From Candidatus Sumerlaeota bacterium (GTDB lineage Bacteria; Sumerlaeota; Sumerlaeia; JADFCT01): a DNA stretch of 23,491 nt. Positions 16,001 through 22,277 of this stretch are shown in pieces. Numbering within the stretch: position 1 is the first letter of the stretch; the number at the start of each line of letters is the position of its first letter. Made by a program: the position numbers and the translations under genes. Under the pieces are notes generated by a model. That model had not been told where the DNA came from. It saw only the letters and a program-made list of their open reading frames with translations, and searched no databases. The DNA lies in NCBI GenBank assembly GCA_017161665.1, contig JADFCT010000015.1:1-23491 (forward strand), given 5' to 3'.

Positions 16001-16123
16001 CCAGCTAAACCGGCGCCGGTTCGGCGCGACGATCCCAAAGTAGGGCGTAACGATCCCTGTCCTTGTGGCAGTGGCCGTAAATACAAAAAATGCTGTGGCG
16101 CCGGATCCCAATCAATCGTGTAA
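13013..16123 (+). CDS. secA: Preprotein translocase ATPase SecA
   Basis: A 1036-residue SecA, the motor that pushes unfolded preproteins through SecYEG. Visible parts are Walker A TGEGKT (122-127), the DEVD box (228-231), the TNNEFGFDYLRDN segment (197-209), GMTGTAETE, NMAGRGTDIKL (ending near 627), ERHESRRIDRQLRGRSGRQGD in the second nucleotide-binding domain, and a C-terminal zinc-binding CPCGSGRKYKKCC (Cys1016, 1018, 1027, 1028) that binds SecB/ribosome in known SecAs. It is over 130 residues longer than E. coli SecA. Most of the extra length is between about residues 247 and 345 and again at 371-415, matching the insertions I know from Bacteroidetes-type SecA. The chosen ATG has AGGAG 7 nt upstream; an in-frame ATG at 12935 has none. 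tatA and tatC follow. Confidence 0.98.
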   Translation: MAIQALFKTITKKIFGDKQTRDMRRYQPMVEEINAHYAALKSLSDDELRAKTDAFRERLNKGETLDDIVLEAFAVVKDACRRHAGKKWLVRGKELDWNMVPYDVQLIGALALYEGKIAELQTGEGKTLTAVMPLYVHALTGKGSHLVTVNDYLAKRDAEWNGPIFEFLGLTVDCIDHYAPNTPQRRAAYRCDITYGTNNEFGFDYLRDNMATAKDHLVQRELNFAIVDEVDSILIDESRTPLIISGPVDRSTHQYDKIKPGVEKLVRRQLSLVNDLMAEAERAFKELQSGDKDAEWALGKNLLLCRKGAPKHKRLMRMLSANPTVDRYVSRVERDFMVEKRMHELDAELYYVIDEKGHNIDLTEMGREALSPNDPDMFILNDLVEVIASIEGREDLSDEDKEKKKALARQANDTRAEELHNISQLLRAYSLYEKDVEYVVEDNKVVIVDSNTGRKMPGRRWSDGLHQAVEAKENVKIEIETQTLATITVQNFFRMYNRLSGMTGTAETEATEFYHTYKMDVVVVPPNVPTRRNDMDDVIYRTKREKLSALMDEVTYYHELGLPVLVGTVSVEVSELLSRMFRRQGLSHNVLNAKNHEREADIVADAGKPGQITIATNMAGRGTDIKLQPDMINWSGPVDLKGLPIISSTFEGDKGQAETIEIPYGLQIIGSERHESRRIDRQLRGRSGRQGDAGSSRFFLSLEDDLMRLFGSDRISGIMAKLGMEDGEPIQHGVVTRAIERAQKRIEGIHFGQRSQTLKYDDVMNKQREAVYGLRRTVLVQDEIDNVILDLFYGAVQNEAVKFDVVGDDPGQWDTEGFFNWILHHAPRADIMSLRQRMENKDDALASPTAFIDTVMETVEQAYRLKAEALGPEIITDLTRFVILDRIDDNWRAHLAAIDEMKEGIWMRGQAQLDPLVEYQREASLMFEDMMESINREIFQKFFRIQVVVNNMVLPDVPMEFMKADGDSAAQAAAVRQQAAGPGEEGIRPGQRPDGRPAKPAPVRRDDPKVGRNDPCPCGSGRKYKKCCGAGSQSIV

Positions 16124-16140
16124 ACGGATTCGCTTTTTTT
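16114..16140 (+). terminator. Weak terminator-like structure at the secA end
   Basis: A 6-bp stem with one bulged G (AATCGT ... ACGGATT, loop GTAA, 16114-16130) overlaps the secA stop codon and is followed by CGC and seven T residues (16134-16140). The stem is AT-rich and short, so it may be only a partial terminator or chance. Confidence 0.3.
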
Positions 16141-16287
16141 ATGATCCTGTGGGATTTGAGGTTTGATCCCGAGGCGCTGTTCGACTAAAATAAATTGCTC
16201 TTGGCTTCCGTGAAGGACGCTTCAGCAAGATAGGATCAACACCCGGTACGGGCCCCTATTTGAACTTGTCTATTGTGAGGTTTCAGA

Positions 16288-16716
16288 ATGTTCGCAACAA
16301 ATTTGATGGGCATTACGCAAATGATTGATACAGGATTTCTGAATGAGCCGACAGCCAAATTGGCCTTCGGGATGCCGGGAACGTGGGAATGGGTGCTGCT
16401 CGGCGGCATCGCTTTACTCGTTTTCGGTCCCAAAAAATTGCCGCAAATTGGCCAAGCCATCGGTCAAAGCCTGCGTGAATTCAAAAAAGCCGCTGAAGGC
16501 GTCAAGGATGAATTCAACAAAGCCGCTGCTGAAGAATCGGAAGCGGAGGAAACCAAGACAACGAACTCTGGGTATAACAAATCGTCGGATGGTTATGGGG
16601 ATTCTTCCGAACAGTATGGCGATTATGATGGCGGCTCGATTGACAACCCCGTTGAAGATGAATCAGATGTGAGTGAAGAAAATACGACGGAAACGACAGA
16701 GAAAAAAAACGTCTAA
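16288..16716 (+). CDS. tatA: Sec-independent translocase protein TatA (TatA/E type)
   Basis: A 142-residue TatA-family protein. One hydrophobic helix (about 34-46, WEWVLLGGIALLVF) is followed by the family's hinge FGPKKLPQIG (46-55) and an amphipathic helix (about 56-82), then an acidic, Asn/Ser/Gly/Tyr-rich tail. TatA oligomerises to let folded twin-arginine substrates cross the membrane with TatC. Typical TatA begins about five residues before the membrane helix; this one has 28 extra residues ahead of Met29. GTGAGG 7 nt before the first ATG supports the long form, while ATG 16372 (Met29) lacks a good ribosome binding site. TatA rather than TatB is suggested by FGPKKLP. tatC follows 136 nt later across a terminator-like hairpin. 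Confidence 0.92.
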   Translation: MFATNLMGITQMIDTGFLNEPTAKLAFGMPGTWEWVLLGGIALLVFGPKKLPQIGQAIGQSLREFKKAAEGVKDEFNKAAAEESEAEETKTTNSGYNKSSDGYGDSSEQYGDYDGGSIDNPVEDESDVSEENTTETTEKKNV

Positions 16717-16724
16717 ACCTCTGC

Positions 16725-16740
16725 TCGTCTATCCAGACGA
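16725..16740 (+). other. Short hairpin in the tatA-tatC spacer
   Basis: TCGTCT and AGACGA form a perfect 6-bp stem around an ATCC loop, 8 nt after the tatA stop codon. No T-run follows, so it is not a terminator. It could protect the 3' end of a tatA transcript from exonucleases. Confidence 0.3.
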
Positions 16741-16801
16741 CGAATCCTTCATCGCTCCCTGACGCAGCATCGCATGTTCGAATGGATCCATGACAGAGAC
16801 A

Positions 16802-16839
16802 GGCGCGACGACCCTTTGGATGTCGCGCCATTTTTTCTT
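16802..16839 (+). terminator. Intrinsic-terminator-like hairpin between tatA and tatC
   Basis: GGCGCGAC (16802-16809) and GTCGCGCC (16822-16829) form a perfect GC-rich 8-bp stem with a 12-nt loop, followed by A and TTTTTTCTTT (16831-16840). This is the textbook layout of a Rho-independent terminator. The tatC ribosome binding site (GAGG, 16841-16844) comes right after the T-run and the tatC ATG 13 nt later. There is no room for a tatC promoter downstream, so tatC depends on readthrough. Confidence 0.75.
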
Positions 16840-16852
16840 TGAGGAAACAGGT

Positions 16853-18208
16853 ATGCCTAAGCGCATTGATCACGAGACAGAAATGTCATTCTTTGATCAT
16901 CTTGGGGAATTGCGTTCCCGGTTGATGATCTGTGTCCTGGCCATTTTTTTTACCACCTTGGGCTTGGGGATGCCCTTTGCCGGCAAATTTCTGGATATCT
17001 TGACACAGCCGCTGCGATCAGCGGACATCAAAACGGATGCGCCCCTTGAAATTGAGGTGGGGGAGCTGGGCGCCCTGACATTGATCTCTCCACGAGAAGA
17101 CCTGGAAATCTACATCAGTAATTCAAAAAAAACAGCCCGCGCGGTCAACTTCATTGTCGCCAATGAAGACGGAACGACCGAAACCGTCACTTTTGGGTCA
17201 AGACCGAATCAAAGTCTGTATTATTCCGCTCCCTTTGATCTTTTCTTTATTCTTCTTAAAATTGCCGCTCTCCTGGGCATTATCCTGGCCATTCCCATCT
17301 GGCTCTATGAACTCTGGGCGTTCGTCTCGCCCGCTTTCACCCCCGCTGAACTGAAATGGGTGCGCTGGGTGTTCATTTCATCCGCTCTGCTCTTCCCCAC
17401 GGGGGTGGGCTTTGCCTACATCATGTTGCGTTTCGCTTTCGAGATGTTCTTCAACATGTTTCAGATTCCCGGCGTCACGCCGTGGTTGTTTGTCGATAAA
17501 TATATCCCCTTTGCGTTAACGTTCATGTTCATTTTTGGATTTGTCTTCCAAACGCCCTTGGTCGTCGTGCTTTTGGTGCAGATGGGCGTCGTCAAAACCA
17601 GCTGGCTTCGGAGCACACGTCAGTATGCCATGCTGGTCATCGCCATTGCCTCGGCGTGTTTGACTCCGGCCGATCCCTTCACCATGCTGGCCATGGCCTT
17701 TCCCTTGTACTGCCTCTATGAAACCTCTATCTGGATTTCCGTGATTCTGGAACGGCGCATTCAGGAGGAAGACGCGGCGACTGAAAGTAAGTGGGATGAT
17801 GACTGGTCCAGCGATGACGATGCAGACAGTAGCGACAGTGGGGGGCAGCCGCAATTGGACTATAATCCTGAAGACGCCTATGTGGATACTCCAGCCCCTG
17901 AGTTGGTCCACTCGGCGGAGAGCGCCGAAGACACTGACGCCGATGAGACCGAGGCGAATAATGCCAGTCCGAATCCCGATGCCGACCGGCGGTCTCCGGA
18001 CCAGGAAGTGGATGACATAGCAGAAAGCGCCGAAGGTGTCGTTTCGGAGGACACAACGCATTCGGGCCAAGGAATTTCAGAAGAATCGCAACCGGAGCCG
18101 CAGGCTCCCCAGCAGCAAACGCAAGACAACGCCGTCCCGTTCGACTCCTATGTGGACGATGAGGATAGGGCTGATTTCGAAGAGGACGACGACGATTCGA
18201 AGCGGTAA
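16853..18208 (+). CDS. tatC: Sec-independent translocase protein TatC with acidic C-terminal extension
   Basis: A 451-residue TatC, the receptor for twin-arginine signal peptides. The N-terminal SFFDHLGELRSRL (12-24), the LYELWAFVSPAF segment (151-162), and Phe157 and Glu166 (equivalents of E. coli Phe94 and Glu103 in the signal-peptide site) are present, as is the later LTPADPFTMLAMAFPLYCLYE (270-290). Six membrane helices fit within residues 24-300. Two things are unusual. The first periplasmic loop (about 47-125) is some 50 residues longer than in E. coli. A highly acidic, Asp/Glu/Ser-rich tail of about 150 residues follows the last helix, on the cytoplasmic side. The start at 16853 has GAGG 8 nt upstream; an in-frame ATG at 16790 lies within the hairpin region. 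Core assignment is certain; the roles of the additions are unknown. Confidence 0.97.
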   Translation: MPKRIDHETEMSFFDHLGELRSRLMICVLAIFFTTLGLGMPFAGKFLDILTQPLRSADIKTDAPLEIEVGELGALTLISPREDLEIYISNSKKTARAVNFIVANEDGTTETVTFGSRPNQSLYYSAPFDLFFILLKIAALLGIILAIPIWLYELWAFVSPAFTPAELKWVRWVFISSALLFPTGVGFAYIMLRFAFEMFFNMFQIPGVTPWLFVDKYIPFALTFMFIFGFVFQTPLVVVLLVQMGVVKTSWLRSTRQYAMLVIAIASACLTPADPFTMLAMAFPLYCLYETSIWISVILERRIQEEDAATESKWDDDWSSDDDADSSDSGGQPQLDYNPEDAYVDTPAPELVHSAESAEDTDADETEANNASPNPDADRRSPDQEVDDIAESAEGVVSEDTTHSGQGISEESQPEPQAPQQQTQDNAVPFDSYVDDEDRADFEEDDDDSKR

Positions 18209-18274
18209 AATAAACTGCAAAAGGCGTTGTGTTGATTCGCTCATGAACGTTCCCGGTTTCAGGAGTCAGGATTA

Positions 18275-18652
18275 ATGGGAAGACAACTCTTCTTTATTGC
18301 CGTCGGTGGCGCTTTGGGGGCCGTGGCCCGATATCTGGTGGCGCTGACGGTTCAGAGAGGAATTGGTGATAACTTTCCTTATGGGACGGCCGTCGTCAAT
18401 ATCACCGGTTGTCTTCTTTTTGGATTTTTCTGGACGATTTTGGAGCGACGAACCCATTGGGCGCCCGAAGTACGGTCCATCCTCATGGTTGGATTTCTGG
18501 GCGCCTTCACCACTTTTTCCACCTATATGTTCGAAACCGGCGAACTGTTGCGCGATTCCCGTTACCTGGCCGCCATGGGCAATCTGCTGGGGCAGAACAC
18601 CATTGGAATCGCCAGCCTTTTTTTGGGTGTTTTCATCGGGGAACGCTTCTGA
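18275..18652 (+). CDS. fluC: Fluoride ion channel FluC/CrcB
   Basis: A 125-residue four-helix membrane protein with the CrcB/FluC landmarks: GGALGAVARY (11-20), PYGTAVVNITG (35-45, with the pore Asn42) and GFLGAFTTFSTY (73-84). Dual-topology dimers of this family export fluoride. Length is normal for a single-gene channel. AGGATTA just before the ATG and AGGAG slightly further up serve as ribosome binding sites. It stands 66 nt after tatC and 161 nt before mnmE; neither neighbour suggests a linked function. The fluoride riboswitch often found before this gene was not recognisable. Confidence 0.95.
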   Translation: MGRQLFFIAVGGALGAVARYLVALTVQRGIGDNFPYGTAVVNITGCLLFGFFWTILERRTHWAPEVRSILMVGFLGAFTTFSTYMFETGELLRDSRYLAAMGNLLGQNTIGIASLFLGVFIGERF

Positions 18653-18709
18653 ATCCCGTCCGAATTCCTGCTTTCCCTTTTTCCTTTGTATGCATAACGC
18701 GCGCAGCGG

Positions 18710-18778
18710 TTGACATTTGCACAAGGTTCCCGCATCCTCTGGGCTTACGTTGTGCATTCAATAATTGCGCCTTATTTT
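18710..18778 (+). promoter_or_regulatory. Candidate promoters and inverted repeat upstream of mnmE
   Basis: The 161-bp gap before mnmE contains TTGACA (18710-18715, perfect -35 consensus) but only CATCCT at 17-nt spacing. A second pair, TTGTGC (18750-18755) and TATTTT (18773-18778), has a 17-nt spacer. A perfect 7-bp inverted repeat, TGCACAA (18718-18724) and TTGTGCA (18750-18756), lies between the two -35-like boxes and encloses a CCC/GGG pair. It could be an operator or a leader hairpin. Confidence 0.3.
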
Positions 18779-18813
18779 AATGGAATTGAGTTCATCTTCT
18801 GCGGGAGCCCAAA

Positions 18814-20211
18814 GTGTTGATTTTGCCGTTGGACGATACGATCGCTGCGCGCGCGACGGCCTCGGGCCCCGGAGCCGTCGCGATTGTCCGCTGTAGTGGC
18901 CCCGGCGTTCACTCCATCCTTGCGCGGTGTTTTGAACCCGTTTCCAAAGCCGCGGTGACCACGCACCGGGTGGTTCTGGGACATTGGCGGCATCCGGAGA
19001 CACTTGAACACATCGACACGGTCTTGGCGGTTCGCATGGACGGCCCTCATTCATTCACCGGACAGGATGTGCTGGAAGTCCATTGTCACGGAGGGATCGC
19101 TGTCATTGAAGCGGTGCTGGACGCGATGGGCGCCTGTGGGGCGCGTCCTGCGGGACCCGGCGAGTTTACACGACGCGCCTTCTTGAATGGCCGGCTTGAT
19201 CTGACGCAGGCCGAGGCCATTGGAGATCTGGTCCAGGCTCGAACGGCCCAAGCGCGGCGAGTGGCGTTGCGACAATTGCATGGGAGGCTTTCATCGATTC
19301 TGGAGGCGTACCGCCGGCGGTTGATTAATGCCATTGCGGAACTGGAAGCCTATCTGGACTTTCCGGAAGAAGAGTTGCCGGCACACGACGGTGAACGCAT
19401 CATTATTGAGTTGGAATCGCTCGCGTCCGGTTGTCTGAAACTGAGTGAACAAGGGCTGCGGGGACGCGTGATGCGTGAGGGCGCTCGTGCGGTTCTGGCG
19501 GGTCCGCCCAATGCCGGTAAGTCTTCATTATTCAACTATCTGGTCGGCCACGAGCGCGCCCTGGTATCTCCTCATCCGGGAACGACACGCGATACGATTG
19601 AATCGACGATCGACCTGATGGGATTGGCGGTGACGCTGATCGATACGGCTGGAATTCGAACCGTTGGCGCTGAGGAAATCGAGCGGATGGGGATTGAAAA
19701 AGCGACCGGCGAGATCCGTGGCGCCGATGTGGCTGTATGGCTCACGGATATCTCAACCGAATGCGATCAAAAATCGGATGCTATCGATTTCGCGGGGCCA
19801 GAGGTTGGACGTAAGATTGCCTGGATTCGGGTTGGAACCAAGGCGGATCAGGCGGACCCAGATCAACTGGACAGCGCAAGGGAGCGGTTTGATTTTGTTG
19901 TCTCTTCAACCGCTGGACACGGTGTGGAGGACTTGGAGCAGCGTATTTACAAGATTCTGATGTGTCGAAAAGACTCGGAAGGAATGGATGGGGAGGATGT
20001 TTTGGTTTCCAATCGGCGTCATATTCAGTCGCTCGTCAAGGCGGCTGAAACGCTGAGGCGGGGGGCTCAGGATTTACGGGCCGGGATTTCATCCGAGTGC
20101 GCCATTGTCGATCTTCGCGCCGGATTGCAGGCGCTGAGTGATGTGCTGGGCGTCGGGACCGGCGACGAGGTGCTCGATGCGATCTTTAATCGTTTCTGCA
20201 TCGGAAAGTGA
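18814..20211 (+). CDS. mnmE: tRNA modification GTPase MnmE (TrmE)
   Basis: A 465-residue GTPase that, with MnmG, installs the 5-(carboxymethyl)aminomethyl group on U34 of certain tRNAs using a methylene-tetrahydrofolate derivative. The N-terminal domain (1-120) shows TASGPGAVAIVRCSGP, FTGQDVLEVHCHGG and PGEFTRRAFLNGRLDLTQAEA. The inserted G domain has G1 GPPNAGKS (230-237), G2 GTTRD (256-260) and G3 DTAG (277-280). The G4 box reads TKAD (342-345) rather than the usual NKxD. The C-terminal FCIGK, with the conserved cysteine at 462, is intact. The start is GTG, with GGGAG 6 nt upstream. HydF, which also has a G domain, is ruled out by the full-length MnmE N-terminus and FCIGK. mnmG is not in the window. 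Confidence 0.97.
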   Translation: MLILPLDDTIAARATASGPGAVAIVRCSGPGVHSILARCFEPVSKAAVTTHRVVLGHWRHPETLEHIDTVLAVRMDGPHSFTGQDVLEVHCHGGIAVIEAVLDAMGACGARPAGPGEFTRRAFLNGRLDLTQAEAIGDLVQARTAQARRVALRQLHGRLSSILEAYRRRLINAIAELEAYLDFPEEELPAHDGERIIIELESLASGCLKLSEQGLRGRVMREGARAVLAGPPNAGKSSLFNYLVGHERALVSPHPGTTRDTIESTIDLMGLAVTLIDTAGIRTVGAEEIERMGIEKATGEIRGADVAVWLTDISTECDQKSDAIDFAGPEVGRKIAWIRVGTKADQADPDQLDSARERFDFVVSSTAGHGVEDLEQRIYKILMCRKDSEGMDGEDVLVSNRRHIQSLVKAAETLRRGAQDLRAGISSECAIVDLRAGLQALSDVLGVGTGDEVLDAIFNRFCIGK

Positions 20212-20262
20212 TGGCTTGGGCTTGAGAATAGATGACTGGGAATTATTGAAACTAGAGAACAC

Positions 20263-21729
20263 ATGATGGGCGATCCAGTGAACATATCTGCTCGATTGGC
20301 GGCTTGCGCCGAGAATCGCCGGAAGAGCGTGGCGCTGATTGATTCGATGGGCTCCTTGACGGTTGGCTGTTTATGGGATGGTGTGGCGGATCTAGCGCAG
20401 GCGCTTCGAAAGGAAGGGCTTGCCGAGGGACAGTGTGTGGGCGTTATGTTGCGCAATGGACGCGAATTTGTCATTACGGCTTTTGCGGCTGCGGCGACGG
20501 GAGCAGTGGTGGTACCCATCTGGCGGGAACTGAAACAATCTGATTTGATAGCGACCGTCCAAGAATCTGGGATCAGCCTGATTTTTGATGACGTGGAAAC
20601 GACGGCTCTCCCACTGAAGGGGCCGTCTCGTGTGGTTTCAATCCCCCATGGGCATCCGATTCGAATGACGCGGTTGAATTCCGGAATGGATGCTCCATGG
20701 ATTCAATCCTTTGAGGCTCCCGCCTTTGTGAGGTTTACGTCAGGAACGACGGGACCGATGAAGGGCGCGGTCCTGTCGCATTCTGATATCTGGTTGCGGA
20801 TCGAATCCGCGAACCAGGGGTTGAATCTGACTGAACAGGATTCCGTTCTTTGGGTCTTTCCCATGGCCTTTCACTTTTTCGTCAGCATCGCGCTCTACCT
20901 GCGCTATGGTGTTCGGATGATTGTGTGCCCAAGCGATACGGCTCCGGATATGCTGGGCTGGGCGAATCGCTTTGAGGTCACACACCTTTATGGTGGCCCG
21001 AATCATTTTCGTGCCCTCCTGGATTATGAGGGCGCGGCACGAATCCCTTCCCTCACTTCAGCCGTCTCCACCTCTCGCGGTCTTTCAAGCCAAACGGTAC
21101 TGGCTTTTGCCGATCGTATGGGGGTACCTATTTCTCAAGCTTATGGGGTGATTGAAGTCGGTTTGCCAATGGTGAACCGGCGCTCACTTGCGAAACCCGC
21201 ATCGGTCGGACCGATCAGTCCGGCTTTTCGCGGGGCGATTTTTGATGACGCCGGGGTACCGTTAGGCCCTGGTGAAACAGGGGAACTCGGTTTCCAAGGT
21301 CCTGGACTGTTTTCGGGATATTGTAATCCTCCGTCCTTACGAACCGAAGACGAGCGGAATGGGTGGTGGATGACCGGAGATATGGCTACGATGGACGAAG
21401 ATGGCGATGTAACGGTTCGGGGCCGCAAGGTGACCATGATCCGCTTGGAGTCGGGTTGTATCTATCCCGAAGAAATTCAGGCGGCTTTGGAAGGGCATCC
21501 ATGCGTGGTTCGGGCGCGGGTGCGAATGCGACGTATCGGCGATGCCCCGCCTCAACTGTGTGGCGACATTGTCTGGCGCGGGACGACGACGCCGGATGAT
21601 GGGAAACTATTATGTGATTTCCTGAGAAACCTGCTGTCACACGAACAGATTCCCCCAATCTGGCGTTTTGTCGATTCTGTTGCCGAAACGCCTTCAGGCA
21701 AGGTCATGGCGTTGGACTCAGATGAGTGA
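20263..21729 (+). CDS. AMP-forming acyl-CoA synthetase/ligase-like enzyme (ANL superfamily)
   Basis: A 488-residue adenylating enzyme. The phosphate-binding loop RFTSGTTGPMKG (157-168), the A5-type QAYGVIEVGLP (292-302), the WMTGD motif (369-373), VRGRK (385-389) and the C-terminal PSGKV with catalytic Lys480 are all present, so it should activate a carboxylate as an acyl-adenylate. The aliphatic substrate pocket cannot be read. It is on the short side compared with medium- and long-chain acyl-CoA synthetases. No carrier domain is fused. The ribosome binding site (AGAG) is weak, and two consecutive ATG codons could start it. The gene lies 51 nt after mnmE and 23 nt before a GNAT acetyltransferase, so it may form an operon with the latter and the lipoprotein. 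Confidence 0.88.
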   Translation: MMGDPVNISARLAACAENRRKSVALIDSMGSLTVGCLWDGVADLAQALRKEGLAEGQCVGVMLRNGREFVITAFAAAATGAVVVPIWRELKQSDLIATVQESGISLIFDDVETTALPLKGPSRVVSIPHGHPIRMTRLNSGMDAPWIQSFEAPAFVRFTSGTTGPMKGAVLSHSDIWLRIESANQGLNLTEQDSVLWVFPMAFHFFVSIALYLRYGVRMIVCPSDTAPDMLGWANRFEVTHLYGGPNHFRALLDYEGAARIPSLTSAVSTSRGLSSQTVLAFADRMGVPISQAYGVIEVGLPMVNRRSLAKPASVGPISPAFRGAIFDDAGVPLGPGETGELGFQGPGLFSGYCNPPSLRTEDERNGWWMTGDMATMDEDGDVTVRGRKVTMIRLESGCIYPEEIQAALEGHPCVVRARVRMRRIGDAPPQLCGDIVWRGTTTPDDGKLLCDFLRNLLSHEQIPPIWRFVDSVAETPSGKVMALDSDE

Positions 21730-21752
21730 ATTCCGGCTCTTGGAGGAAAAGG

Positions 21753-22277
21753 ATGATAGAGAGCATTCAGATTCGCGAAGGTGGATTGCGGGATTTGGAT
21801 GCCGCCGCCGCATTGTGGATCGAGATGATGCGCGAATTTCAATCCTTTGAAGACCGAATTCAGTTGTCCAAATGGGCCGAGGAATACTACGGCAAATATG
21901 GGGAAACGCACCTTCGCAGTGATGATGCGATAATGGCTGTGGCGGAAACGGATTTGATTTCGGACGGTGAAACGGCCTCGCAGATCGTGGGGTTTTGCCT
22001 GGCTTATCGCGCCCGGAATTATCTGATGTTCATGCCGCCTCGATTCGGATACATCTCGGATATCGTGATCCGGCCGCCTTGGCGGGGGAAGGGAATTGGG
22101 CGGTCTTTGGTGCATGAGGTGGAAAAGAGGTTTGCCGCTCAGGGGGTCACCGTGATTCAATTGCAGGTGTATTGTAGCAACGAAGGCGGTCAGCGCTTTT
22201 GGGAGCGTATGGGATACCAGCCATATATTGAGGGACGCCATAAGCGGCTTGACCATCTGGATGGTAACGACGAATGA
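21753..22277 (+). CDS. GNAT family N-acetyltransferase
   Basis: A 174-residue acetyltransferase of the GCN5-related fold. The acetyl-CoA pyrophosphate-binding motif is RGKGIG (111-116), preceded by the beta strand YISDIVIRP and followed by the usual helix; the C-terminal RFWERMGYQPY (148-158) is typical. The acceptor (small molecule or protein amine) cannot be inferred. GGAGG 6 nt before this ATG fixes the start over an in-frame GTG at 21726. The stop codon overlaps the ATG of the following lipoprotein gene (ATGA), so the two are translationally coupled, which hints at a shared process with the upstream ligase. Confidence 0.9.
   Translation: MIESIQIREGGLRDLDAAAALWIEMMREFQSFEDRIQLSKWAEEYYGKYGETHLRSDDAIMAVAETDLISDGETASQIVGFCLAYRARNYLMFMPPRFGYISDIVIRPPWRGKGIGRSLVHEVEKRFAAQGVTVIQLQVYCSNEGGQRFWERMGYQPYIEGRHKRLDHLDGNDE

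Noticed and set aside
18209..18274. Fluoride (crcB) riboswitch before fluC
   Set aside because: The 66-nt leader lacks the conserved GGxGATGG...-type core and has no stable fold on inspection.
18814..20211. HydF, the missing third hydrogenase maturase
   Set aside because: The GTPase here has the complete MnmE N-terminal domain and terminal FCIGK and lacks HydF's C-terminal cluster-binding cysteine/histidine motif.
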